From: Devosia sp. SD17-2
Lineage (GTDB): Bacteria; Pseudomonadota; Alphaproteobacteria; Rhizobiales; Devosiaceae
Length of the DNA stretch: 64,000 nt
Assembly (NCBI RefSeq): GCF_029201565.1
Contig: NZ_CP104002.1
Coordinates: 62,001-126,000, forward strand
Direction: 5' to 3'
The notes beneath the pieces are model-generated. The model saw only the letters and a program-made list of their open reading frames with translations, had not been told where the DNA came from and did no database searches. Below are positions 25,346 to 33,169 of the stretch, one piece after another (the first letter of the stretch is position 1; each line of letters starts with the position of its first letter). Position numbers and translations under genes: made by a program.

Positions 25346-26797
25346 ATGAGCAAGATTATCAAGGGCGGCACGGTCGTCACGGCGGATCTCTCCTATGAGG
25401 CCGATGTGAAGATCGAGGGGGATGTCATCGTCGAGATCGGCCAAAACCTGTCTGGCGACGAAGTGCTTGATGCGGCCGGGTGCTACATCATGCCGGGCGG
25501 CATTGATCCGCATACCCATCTCGAAATGCCCTTCATGGGGACCTATTCGGCCGACGATTTCGAGAGCGGCACGCGCGCGGGTCTTGCCGGCGGCACCACC
25601 ATGGTGGTCGATTTCTGCCTGCCCAATCCCAATCAGAGCCTGCTTGAGGCGCTGCAAATGTGGGACAACAAGACTGGCAAGGCGTCAGCCGACTATTCCT
25701 TCCACATGGCAATCACCTGGTGGGGCGAGCAGGTCTTTAATGAAATGGCCGAGGTCGTGGACCGCGGCATCACCTCGTTCAAGCATTTCATGGCCTATAA
25801 GGGCAGTTTGATGGTGAACGACGACGAGATGTTCGCCTCGTTCCAGCGCTGCGCCGACCTTGGCGCGCTGCCGCTCGTTCATGCCGAAAACGGCGACGTC
25901 GTTGCGGCGATGACGGCGAAGCTGCTTGCCGAGGGCAATAATGGGCCCGAAGGCCACGCTTATTCCCGCCCGCCGGAAGTGGAGGGCGAAGCGACCAACC
26001 GCGCCATCATGCTGGCTGACATGGCGGGGGTGCCGCTCTATGTGGTGCACACAAGCTGCGAGCAGGCGCATGAAGCCATTCGCCGGGCCCGCGCCAAGGG
26101 CATGCGCGTTTATGGCGAGCCGCTGATCCAGCATCTGACGCTGGATGAGAGTGAGTATTTCAACCGGGATTGGGACCATGCCGCCCGGCGCGTGATGTCG
26201 CCGCCCTTCCGCAACAAGCAGCATCAGGATTCGCTCTGGGCCGGGCTGCAGTCGGGCTCGCTCTCCTGCGTTGCCACCGACCACTGCGCCTTTACCACCG
26301 AGCAGAAGCGCACCGGGATCGGCAATTTTGCAAAAATTCCGAACGGCACGGGCGGGCTCGAAGACCGTATGCCCGTGCTCTGGACTGCAGGTGTAAATAC
26401 CGGGCGCCTGACCATGAACGAGTTCGTGGCGGTGACGTCCACCAACATCGCCAAGATCCTGAACATGTACCCGAAAAAGGGTGCTGTGATGGTTGGCGCC
26501 GATGCCGACCTCGTGGTCTGGGACCCCAACCGCTCCAAGACGATTTCGGCGAGAAGCCAGCAGTCGGTGATCGACTACAACGTCTTTGAGGGCTTTGAGG
26601 TGAAGGGCCTGCCGCGGTTTGTGCTGAGCCGGGGCAAGGTCTCCATCGTCGAAAACGAGGTCAGGGCCGAGCCCGGCCACGGCAAGTTCGTGGCGCGCGA
26701 GGCCAAGAACCCGGTCAACCGGGCGCTTAGCCAGTGGAAGGACATTGTGGCGCCGCGCAAGATCGAGCGCTCCGGCATTCCGGCGACGGGGGTTTGA
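25346..26797 (+). CDS. hydA: Dihydropyrimidinase
   Basis: A cyclic amidohydrolase of 483 residues that opens dihydrouracil or dihydrothymine to the N-carbamoyl amino acid. Metal ligands are visible: the HxH in IDPHTHLEMPF, the carboxylated lysine in ITSFKHFMAYKGS, and histidines in PLVHAENGD and YVVHTSCEQAH. The catalytic aspartate is in CVATDHCAFTTEQK. The motif GTGGLEDRMPVLW is typical of dihydropyrimidinases and D-hydantoinases. The start is the ATG giving MSKIIKGG with AAGGGAAC upstream. The stop overlaps the next ATG by one base (TGATG), coupling it to the ABC transporter genes. Confidence 0.95.
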   Translation: MSKIIKGGTVVTADLSYEADVKIEGDVIVEIGQNLSGDEVLDAAGCYIMPGGIDPHTHLEMPFMGTYSADDFESGTRAGLAGGTTMVVDFCLPNPNQSLLEALQMWDNKTGKASADYSFHMAITWWGEQVFNEMAEVVDRGITSFKHFMAYKGSLMVNDDEMFASFQRCADLGALPLVHAENGDVVAAMTAKLLAEGNNGPEGHAYSRPPEVEGEATNRAIMLADMAGVPLYVVHTSCEQAHEAIRRARAKGMRVYGEPLIQHLTLDESEYFNRDWDHAARRVMSPPFRNKQHQDSLWAGLQSGSLSCVATDHCAFTTEQKRTGIGNFAKIPNGTGGLEDRMPVLWTAGVNTGRLTMNEFVAVTSTNIAKILNMYPKKGAVMVGADADLVVWDPNRSKTISARSQQSVIDYNVFEGFEVKGLPRFVLSRGKVSIVENEVRAEPGHGKFVAREAKNPVNRALSQWKDIVAPRKIERSGIPATGV

Positions 26798-27585
26798 TGA
26801 CGGCCGTTGTTTCTGCCGAAAACCTCGGCCTGACCTTCAAAACCAATGATGGCGACGTCGTTGCACTCAGCGACGTCAACCTCACCATCATCAAGGGTGA
26901 TTTCGTCTCCTTTATCGGCCCGTCCGGCTGCGGGAAGACGACTTTTTTGCGCACCATTGCCGATCTCGAGCAGCCCACGTCAGGCACGCTGACGGTCAAT
27001 GGGCAAAGCCCCGAGAATGCCCGCAAGGCGCGCTCCTATGGCTATGTGTTCCAGGCGCCGGCGCTTTATCCGTGGCGGACTATCGAAAAGAACGTGGCGC
27101 TGCCGCTCGAAATCATGGGCTATTCGGCCAGTGAGCAGGCCGAGCGCATCCGGCGAACCATGGAGCTGGTGAACCTTTCGGGGTTCGAGAAGAAGTTTCC
27201 CTGGCAGCTTTCGGGCGGCATGCAGCAGCGCGCCTCCATCGCCCGCGCGCTAGCCTTTGATGCTGATCTTCTCCTCATGGACGAGCCCTTCGGGGCGCTG
27301 GATGAAATCGTCCGGGATCATCTCAATTCCGAACTTTTGAAACTCTGGGAGCGGACACAGAAAACCATCTGCTTTGTGACGCATTCGATTCCCGAGGCGG
27401 TCTATCTCTCGACGAAAATCGTGGTGATGTCGCCGCGCCCGGGCCGGGTGACGGACATTATCGAAAGCGATCTGCCGCGCGAACGGCCGCTGGATATTCG
27501 CGAGACGCCGGAATTTCTGGCGATTGCGGCGCGGGTAAGGGACGGACTACGGGCCGGGCACTCCTATGATGGGGAGCATGTGTGA
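26797..27585 (+). CDS. ABC transporter ATP-binding protein (NitT/TauT type)
   Basis: The ATPase of an importer, 262 residues. Walker A is GPSGCGKTT near residue 44, the signature is LSGGMQQRASIARAL near 144, Walker B is DLLLMDEPFGALDE, and the switch His is in CFVTHSIPEAVYL. The sequence is of the NitT/TauT/SsuB class, which works with NMT1-type binding proteins and two permeases, as found downstream. Start overlap with hydA indicates co-translation. The substrate, presumably a pyrimidine or its dihydro form, is inferred from the cluster. Confidence 0.93.
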   Translation: MTAVVSAENLGLTFKTNDGDVVALSDVNLTIIKGDFVSFIGPSGCGKTTFLRTIADLEQPTSGTLTVNGQSPENARKARSYGYVFQAPALYPWRTIEKNVALPLEIMGYSASEQAERIRRTMELVNLSGFEKKFPWQLSGGMQQRASIARALAFDADLLLMDEPFGALDEIVRDHLNSELLKLWERTQKTICFVTHSIPEAVYLSTKIVVMSPRPGRVTDIIESDLPRERPLDIRETPEFLAIAARVRDGLRAGHSYDGEHV

Positions 27586-27607
27586 TGGGTGTTTTACCCC
27601 CGCCGAG

Positions 27608-27697
27608 CCTCCCCCTGATAGGGGGAGGGACAGCTCCGGGAATCTGGCGAGATCGTGCCTCCGGCACCAGCATCACTCCTCCCCCTTCGAGGGGGAG
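27608..27697. repeat. GC-rich palindromic repeat inside the ABC operon
   Basis: Two hairpins, CCTCCCCC/GGGGGAGG (27608-27615 with 27621-27628) and CTCCCCC/GGGGGAG (27679-27685 with 27691-27697), frame about 50 bases of DNA. They fill the 133-base gap between the ATPase and first permease genes, where such operons usually have almost no spacer. This looks like insertion of an intergenic repeat. Confidence 0.6.
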
Positions 27698-27718
27698 CTT
27701 GGGTGGGGGTGACCGGAG

Positions 27719-28615
27719 ATGAACCGCCTCCTTCCCATCCTCACCGTCATCCTTGCCATTGGTGTCATCTGGTATGTCGCGGCGCTGGGCATGAATGCAC
27801 AGTGGCAGAACGACGTCTATCGGCGGGCCGGTGTTGAAAATGTGCCGTTCACGCAGTTTGCCATGGACGCCTGGAACCAGGAAAAGCCGGTGCTGCCGCT
27901 GCCGCATCAGGTCGGCCGCGAGGTCTGGAATTCCACCATGCTGGTGGCGCCCGACAAGCCGCGCAGCCTGATCTTTCACGCCTGGGTGACCTTCTCGGCC
28001 ACGGGGCTGGGCTTTGTCTTCGGCTCGCTGCTGGGGATCGGGCTGGCGGTGCTGATCGTCCACAATGAGGCGATGAACCGCTCGCTTATGCCCTGGATAG
28101 TCGCTAGCCAGACCATTCCCATCCTGGCGCTGGCCCCGCTTATCGTGGTCATCGGCTTTAATATTTTCACCGGGACGCTGGGCATTCCCACCGATCCCGC
28201 GCGGTTGATGAGCAAGGCAATCATTTCGGCCTATCTCAGCTTCTTCCCGGTGGCCGTGGGCATGGTGAAGGGTCTGCGCAGCCCAGAGGCGATCCAGCTC
28301 GACCTCATGCACACCTATAATGCCACCGCCAACCAGACCTTCTGGAAACTGCGCTGGCCGGCTTCGGTGCCCTATCTTTTTGCCTCGCTCAAGGTCGGCG
28401 TCGCCGCCAGCCTTGTGGGCGCCATTGTCGGCGAACTCCCGACCGGCGCCGTGGCCGGGCTGGGCGCGCGCCTCCTCGCGGGCTCCTACTATAGCCAGAC
28501 CACGCAGATCTGGTCGGCGCTGGTGGTCGCGTCCATCCTTGCGGCCCTGCTCGTAACGGCGGTGGGGCTGGTTGAAAAACTCGTCAACCGGGCGATGGGG
28601 GCGCGACCGGCATGA
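27719..28615 (+). CDS. ABC transporter permease 1 (BPD type)
   Basis: A 298-residue inner-membrane permease. An N-terminal helix (LLPILTVILAIGVIWYVAAL) is followed by a periplasmic segment of about 70 residues and a BPD_transp_1 core: SATGLGFVFGSLLGIGLAVL, ILALAPLIVVIGF, and an EAA-like coupling region around NATANQTFWKLRWPASVPYLFASLK that would contact the ATPase. The stop overlaps the next permease start (ATGA). Together with the second permease it would form the heterodimeric channel of the importer. Confidence 0.9.
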   Translation: MNRLLPILTVILAIGVIWYVAALGMNAQWQNDVYRRAGVENVPFTQFAMDAWNQEKPVLPLPHQVGREVWNSTMLVAPDKPRSLIFHAWVTFSATGLGFVFGSLLGIGLAVLIVHNEAMNRSLMPWIVASQTIPILALAPLIVVIGFNIFTGTLGIPTDPARLMSKAIISAYLSFFPVAVGMVKGLRSPEAIQLDLMHTYNATANQTFWKLRWPASVPYLFASLKVGVAASLVGAIVGELPTGAVAGLGARLLAGSYYSQTTQIWSALVVASILAALLVTAVGLVEKLVNRAMGARPA

Positions 28616-29709
28616 CACAATTGCAGCATTATCTCGCCATTGTCGCCGGCGGCATCAGCCTCTTTGGGCTTGTCTTCGGGCTGATGTCCGGGCCGTTCGA
28701 GCAGGCCATGCTGGTCAAAGCCTTTCTCGTTCTGGGGAGCCTGTCGCTGGTGGGGCTCCTGGTGCCGGTCGGGCTCTGGGCTGATGCGGCGCTGGCCTTT
28801 CTGGGCACGGTGGCACTGCTCACCAGCCTCAGCCTCTTTTCGCCAGCGCCGGCCTTTTTCTGGCTGGCGCTGATCGCCACCTGGCTTTTTGCCTGGCTCT
28901 TTGTCGAGCGCCTGTCGCGGTTTCTGGCGCCGGGGATTGCCGATTCGGCCCGGTTGGGGCTTCTCATCCCCGTCGTGTTCGGGCTTTCCATTCTCGTCAT
29001 CTGGGAAGTGGTGACGCGGGGGGCCAATGTGCCCCAGGTGATCCTGCCGCCACCCTCGATGATCGGGGCGCGGATCGCAGCTTCAGCCGGAACGCTCTGG
29101 GCCGATTTCCAGCAGACATTCCTGAAGGCGGTGCTGATCGGCTATGTGCTGGGATGTGGCGCCGGCTTTGTGGTGGCAATCCTCATCGATCGCTCGCCCT
29201 TCCTCAAATCAGGCCTCTTGCCACTCGGCAATCTGGTCTCGGCGCTGCCCATTGTTGGCGTGGCGCCGATCATGGTCATGTGGTTCGGCTTCGACTGGCC
29301 CTCCAAGGCGGCCGTTGTCGTCATCATGACCTTCTTCCCAATGCTGGTGAACACGGTGGCCGGGCTCAATGCCTCGAGCGTCATCGAGCGCGATCTGATG
29401 CGCACCTATGCTGCCGGTTACTGGCAAACCCTTATGAAGCTGCGTCTTCCCGCTGCGGCGCCCTTCATATTCAACGCCCTCAAGATCAACTCGACTCTGG
29501 CCTTGATCGGCGCAATCGTAGCGGAATTCTTCGGGACGCCCATTGTGGGGATGGGCTTCCGGATTTCTACCGAAGTCGGCCGGATGAATGTCGACATGGT
29601 GTGGGCCGAAATCGCGGTGGCGGCCGTCGCGGGCTCGGTCTTCTATGGGGTGATCACGCTGGTCGAGCGGCGCGTCACCTTCTGGCATCCGTCCGTGCGT
29701 GGTGCATGA
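28612..29709 (+). CDS. ABC transporter permease 2 with N-terminal membrane extension
   Basis: A 365-residue permease. The C-terminal roughly 230 residues are a standard BPD_transp_1 domain (LKAVLIGYVLGCGAGFVVAIL, ALPIVGVAPIMVMWFGF, and an EAA-like loop near YAAGYWQTLMKLRLPAAAPF). Ahead of it are about 120 residues with roughly four extra hydrophobic segments (AIVAGGISLFGLVFGLM, FLVLGSLSLVGLLVPVGLW, ALAFLGTVALLTSLSLF, WLALIATWLFAWLF). Most NitT/TauT permeases of about 250-280 residues lack this extension. It overlaps permease 1 by four bases and precedes the binding protein. Confidence 0.9.
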   Translation: MTQLQHYLAIVAGGISLFGLVFGLMSGPFEQAMLVKAFLVLGSLSLVGLLVPVGLWADAALAFLGTVALLTSLSLFSPAPAFFWLALIATWLFAWLFVERLSRFLAPGIADSARLGLLIPVVFGLSILVIWEVVTRGANVPQVILPPPSMIGARIAASAGTLWADFQQTFLKAVLIGYVLGCGAGFVVAILIDRSPFLKSGLLPLGNLVSALPIVGVAPIMVMWFGFDWPSKAAVVVIMTFFPMLVNTVAGLNASSVIERDLMRTYAAGYWQTLMKLRLPAAAPFIFNALKINSTLALIGAIVAEFFGTPIVGMGFRISTEVGRMNVDMVWAEIAVAAVAGSVFYGVITLVERRVTFWHPSVRGA

Positions 29710-29739
29710 GGACGGAGCCGAACTGAAGGGAACGAGGGA

Positions 29740-30735
29740 ATGAAAAAACTTCTTATTGGTGCACTGGCAGGGGCCATGACGCTCACCGCCTCCGGAGCCG
29801 CATTGGCTCAGGACAATTCGGTGACGCTGCAGCTGAAATGGGTCACCCAGGGCCAGTTCGCTGGCTATTACGTGGCCCAGGCCAAGGGGTTTTATGAGGA
29901 AGAGGGCCTCAATGTCGAAATCAAGCCCGGTGGCCCGGACATCGCGCCCGAGCAGGTGATTGCCGGCGGTGGCGCCGACGTCATCACCACCTGGATGGCG
30001 CCGGGCCTTGCCGCCCGCGAACGCGGCGTGCCGCTGGTCAATATCGCTCAGCCGTTCAAGCAGTCGGGCCTGTTGCTGACCTGCCTCAAGGAAGCCGGCG
30101 TCGAGACCACGGATGACTTTGCCGGCAAGACACTTGGCGTCTGGTTCTTCGGCAATGAATATCCGTTCTACGCCTGGATGGCCAAACTCGGCCTCTCCAC
30201 CGAAGGCGGCGCCGAGGGCGTGGAAGTGCTCAAGCAAGCCTTCAACGTCGACCCGCTGATCCAGAAGCAGGCGGCCTGTATCTCGACCATGACCTATAAT
30301 GAGTATGGTCAAGTGCTGCGCGCCGGTCTCACCCCGGAAGAGCTGACCGTCTTCAATTATCGCGACGAGGGCGTCGGCATGCTTGAGGACGGGCTCTATG
30401 TGCTCGAAGACAAGCTGGCCGACCCGGCCTTTGTCGAGAAGATGACCAAGTTCGTCCGCGCCTCGATGAAGGGCTGGGACTATGCCCGGGCCAATGCGGA
30501 AGAAGCCGCCCAGATCGTGGTGGACAATGACATGACCGGGTCGATGACCGTGGAAGACCAGCTCTATCAGGTCTCCGAGGTCAACAAGCTCACCGAAGGC
30601 TCGACCGGTGTGCTCGACGAAGCCGATTACCGCCAGACCGTCGATACGCTGCTCTCGGCCGTGTCGCCGGAAAATCCGGCCATCACCAAGGAGCCTGAAG
30701 GCGCCTTCAGCCATGTGGTGACCGACGGGCTTTAA
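29740..30735 (+). CDS. NMT1/THI5-like ABC substrate-binding protein
   Basis: A periplasmic binding protein of 331 residues with a signal peptide cleaved after ALAQ-type residues near 24. The mature start VTLQLKWVTQGQFAGYYVAQAKGFYEEEGL is the signature of the NMT1/THI5-like family, whose members bind pyrimidine moieties of thiamine (HMP) and related small molecules. This family and the flanking dihydropyrimidinase suggest uptake of uracil, thymine or a related pyrimidine, but no binding residue proves it. It is last in the operon and followed by a strong terminator. Confidence 0.92.
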   Translation: MKKLLIGALAGAMTLTASGAALAQDNSVTLQLKWVTQGQFAGYYVAQAKGFYEEEGLNVEIKPGGPDIAPEQVIAGGGADVITTWMAPGLAARERGVPLVNIAQPFKQSGLLLTCLKEAGVETTDDFAGKTLGVWFFGNEYPFYAWMAKLGLSTEGGAEGVEVLKQAFNVDPLIQKQAACISTMTYNEYGQVLRAGLTPEELTVFNYRDEGVGMLEDGLYVLEDKLADPAFVEKMTKFVRASMKGWDYARANAEEAAQIVVDNDMTGSMTVEDQLYQVSEVNKLTEGSTGVLDEADYRQTVDTLLSAVSPENPAITKEPEGAFSHVVTDGL

Positions 30736-30760
30736 GCCCCTCGCGAACGGTGAGAATCAG

Positions 30761-30788
30761 ACGGGCGGGGAAAACCCCGCCCGTTTTT
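30761..30788 (+). terminator. Intrinsic terminator of the hydA-ABC operon
   Basis: ACGGGCGGGG (30761-30770) and CCCCGCCCGT (30775-30784) form a ten-pair perfect stem with an AAAA loop, followed by TTTT. Confidence 0.92.
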
Positions 30789-30798
30789 GTTTCGGCTC

Positions 30799-31032
30799 TC
30801 ACTCGGTCGGGGTTGCGACCGCCTTGATCTCGTCCGGCTCGATATTGCGCGCCTCATCGAGGCTGAGGAGGGGCACGCCGCGCACGATGGGAAAAGCCAG
30901 CCGTGCAGCCACCGAGATCAGCTCGGTTTTGTCAGACGAGAGGCTGAGGCGCGTCTTTGTGAGCGGGCAGACCAGCATTTCGAGCGTGCGCACATCAAGC
31001 GCATGGCGCGGATCGGCAGCGGGCCCGACCAT
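30799..31032 (-). CDS. Trm112-like small zinc-ribbon-type protein
   Basis: A 77-residue protein of the UPF0434/Trm112 family. The signature is LEMLVCPLTKTRLSLSSDKTELIS followed by ARLAFPIVRGVPLLSLDEA. The zinc-ribbon cysteines are reduced to one (CPLTK), as in many proteobacterial members. In eukaryotes Trm112 activates methyltransferases, while the bacterial role is unclear. Its ATG overlaps the stop of the LON-domain gene (ATGA), so the two are translated together, and the pairing is common in Rhizobiales. Confidence 0.9.
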   Translation of the reverse strand: MVGPAADPRHALDVRTLEMLVCPLTKTRLSLSSDKTELISVAARLAFPIVRGVPLLSLDEARNIEPDEIKAVATPTE

Positions 31033-31697
31033 CAGTTGAGCGGAGCGGCGTCATTGCCGCCCTTGGCCATTTCGTATTCCGTCATAGCAATGAGGGTTTC
31101 TGCCCGGTCGCTGAGGGTATTGGCCTCCAGCAGCACCTGTTTTTCGGCCGCGCCATAGGGCGAGACCATGCAGCAAAAATTGACGAGATCGGCGGTACCG
31201 GTCTGTTCAATTTCTTCCCAGTTGAGCTCGATGGATGCGTATTCGGCGTAGTCGCGCATCATCTTCAGGAAGCGGGCGCGATCGACGGCCGCTTCCCCGG
31301 CCGTGCGATCATAATCGGCCTCATAGGCCTCGCCGGAAATCACGCCCTGGCGATAGGGCGTCTCGACCGAGAGCTCGTGGATGAGGCGGAAGCGGGTCAC
31401 CCCTTCGAGGATGATGAAATAGCGCCCCTCGGCGTTTTCCTCGAAATGGGTCAGCCGACCAAGGCAGCCGATCTTCTGGAGCGCGACCTGCCCCTTGGGG
31501 CTTTCCTCGCTCGTGTCCTCGGGCTGGATCAGCCCGATCAGCCGATCCCCTCGCAGCGCCGCATCGACCATATCGATATAGCGCGGCTCAAAGATGTTGA
31601 ACGGCCGATGCGAGAACGGCAGGAGCAGGGCGCCTGACAGGGGAAAGAGCGGCACTGATTTGGGCAAATCAGCGGAGCTGGCGGGACGCTTGGGCAT
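31032..31697 (-). CDS. LON N-terminal domain protein
   Basis: A 221-residue protein consisting of the substrate-binding N-terminal domain of Lon protease and no ATPase or protease part. The start of the domain is VPLFPLSGALLLPFSHRPFNIFEPRYIDM, followed by GRLTHFEENAEGRYFIILEG and RFRLIHELS. Stand-alone LON domains are widespread, and their function is unknown. It lies between the thioredoxin-like gene (11 bases upstream) and the Trm112-like gene (overlapping), forming a three-gene minus-strand unit with a possible protein-quality-control theme. Confidence 0.92.
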   Translation of the reverse strand: MPKRPASSADLPKSVPLFPLSGALLLPFSHRPFNIFEPRYIDMVDAALRGDRLIGLIQPEDTSEESPKGQVALQKIGCLGRLTHFEENAEGRYFIILEGVTRFRLIHELSVETPYRQGVISGEAYEADYDRTAGEAAVDRARFLKMMRDYAEYASIELNWEEIEQTGTADLVNFCCMVSPYGAAEKQVLLEANTLSDRAETLIAMTEYEMAKGGNDAAPLN

Positions 31698-31708
31698 GAA
31701 GTGGCCTA

Positions 31709-32653
31709 CTAGGAGAACAGGGCGGCCGAGAGCAGGCGCCGACCCTTGAGCGTGGCAGGCTCCTTGGGGCCCCAGGCCTCAAAGAATTCGAGAAGCTTCT
31801 TGCGGGCCGCATCCTCGTTCCAGCTGCGGTCGCGCTTGAAGATGGCGACAAGGGCCTCTGCGGCCTCAAGGCGCTTGCCTTCGGCATTGAGCACCATGGC
31901 AAGATCAAAGCGCGCCTGGAAATTATCGGGGTCGGCAGCAATGGCAGCTTCGAGCGTGGCCGATTCGGACAGGCCCGCAGCTTCTTCCTTGAGGCGGATG
32001 GCATTGGAGATCGCCTGATAGGCGTCGCCCGTGCGCTTGTCCTCGGGGACCATTTCGAGCGTTGCCTTGGCCTGTTCGACTTCATCGGCGGTCATATAGA
32101 CGCCCGCAAGGCCGACGAGTGCGACCTCGTTTTCAGGCGCATGCTGCAACACCATGCCAAAAATCTGGGCCGCCTGGCCGAGATCACCGGCAGCCACAGC
32201 CTGTTCGGCAACTTTGAGCGCATCGGCGATCTGGGCCTCGAGCGAATCTGCGGGCGCAGCACCGGCCGGCGCGGCCGCAATGACGCGATCAGCGAAGCGG
32301 CGCACCTCGCCTTCGGGCATTGCGCCCATGAAACCATCGACCGGACGGCCGCCGGCGAAGGCGAACACGGCAGGAATGGACTGAACGCCGAGTTGGCCAG
32401 CGACGCCAGGATGTTCGTCGATATTGATCTTCACCAGCCTGATCTTGCCGGCCTTTTCCGCGACAACTTTTTCCAGCGCCGGGGTCAGCTGGCGGCAGGG
32501 GCCGCACCAGGGGGCCCAGAAATCCACCAGAACCGGAGCTTCGAGAGAAGCGTCGATGACGTCGACCTTGAACGCGGCATCGGAAGAATCGCGAACCAGT
32601 TGAGCGGCCGCTGCGGGGGCTGCGCCATTGGCGCCATTCATGGAAATCGACAT
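31709..32653 (-). CDS. Thioredoxin-TPR chaperone-like protein (CnoX/YbbN)
   Basis: A 314-residue protein with an N-terminal thioredoxin domain (about 25-130) and C-terminal TPR-like helices (about 150-310). The active site is WCGPC in VDFWAPWCGPCRQL, unlike the SxxC of E. coli CnoX, so redox activity is plausible as in alphaproteobacterial relatives. CnoX proteins hold unfolded proteins during oxidative stress and pass them to GroEL. The thioredoxin cis-proline region is QSIPAVFAFAGG. It is the first gene of the unit with the LON-domain protein. Confidence 0.92.
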   Translation of the reverse strand: MSISMNGANGAAPAAAAQLVRDSSDAAFKVDVIDASLEAPVLVDFWAPWCGPCRQLTPALEKVVAEKAGKIRLVKINIDEHPGVAGQLGVQSIPAVFAFAGGRPVDGFMGAMPEGEVRRFADRVIAAAPAGAAPADSLEAQIADALKVAEQAVAAGDLGQAAQIFGMVLQHAPENEVALVGLAGVYMTADEVEQAKATLEMVPEDKRTGDAYQAISNAIRLKEEAAGLSESATLEAAIAADPDNFQARFDLAMVLNAEGKRLEAAEALVAIFKRDRSWNEDAARKKLLEFFEAWGPKEPATLKGRRLLSAALFS

Positions 32654-32818
32654 TGAAGCTCTCGCGTCTTTCGCATTTTTCTAAGCGTTCGCGGGCCTTT
32701 TTGCGCCCGCGACCTGTGGGTGGCAAGCCCTAGTTTCCACAGCCTTTCAAGACGATAACATGAAAAATGAAAACTGGGGTTGCAATCGGCAGTGCCATTG
32801 GGCATATAGCCACTCATC

Positions 32819-32879
32819 GAAGCGCTGCAAGGCGCTGACGATGAAAACGAAGGCGCCGCAAGGCACTGACGTTGAATAC
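32819..32879. repeat. Degenerate 30/31-bp tandem duplication before tRNA-Gly
   Basis: A 30-base unit (32819-32848) is followed by a 31-base copy (32849-32879) with a handful of substitutions and one indel. Both contain GCAAGGC and CTGACG. The second copy ends six bases before the tRNA. Promoter-like TTGCAA (32780-32785) and a CATATAGC box lie just upstream, so the duplication would fall in the transcribed leader. Confidence 0.55.
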
Positions 32880-32884
32880 GGAGC

Positions 32885-32959
32885 GCGGGTGTAGCTCAGG
32901 GGTAGAGCATAACCTTGCCAAGGTTAGGGTCGTGGGTTCGAATCCCATCGCCCGCTCCA
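32885..32959 (+). tRNA. tRNA-Gly (anticodon GCC)
   Basis: A complete cloverleaf: acceptor GCGGGTG pairs with CGCCCGC, the D arm is GCTC/GAGC, the anticodon stem TAACC/GGTTA encloses loop TTGCCAA with GCC at 32917-32919, the T arm is GTGGG-TTCGAAT-CCCAT, and the 3' end TCCA is encoded. It reads GGC and GGU glycine codons. Confidence 0.97.
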
Positions 32960-32985
32960 ATTCTCCCACTTCGGTGGGTTGATGA

Positions 32986-33011
32986 AAAGGTCGGACGCAA
33001 GTCCGGCCTTT
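32986..33011 (+). terminator. Terminator-like hairpin after tRNA-Gly
   Basis: AAAGGTCGGAC (32986-32996) pairs with GTCCGGCCTTT (33001-33011) with one G-T pair and a GCAA loop. A smaller CCCAC/GTGGG hairpin (32965-32978) lies between it and the tRNA. T residues downstream are sparse. On the minus strand it may also end the lnt transcript. Confidence 0.6.
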
Positions 33012-33169
33012 CGTCGTTTCGGGCTTCTGTTCTGTGTGAAGCATTGCGCAGGCGTCATCTGCCCGGTGATGCGGCAAAAACTTTCCAAGCGCTTGTTTTA
33101 TCGATCGTTCCGAATCGCAGACCCGTTCCCAGTCGTCTGGAAACGGTGTTCGTGCTGCGCCGCGCAGAA

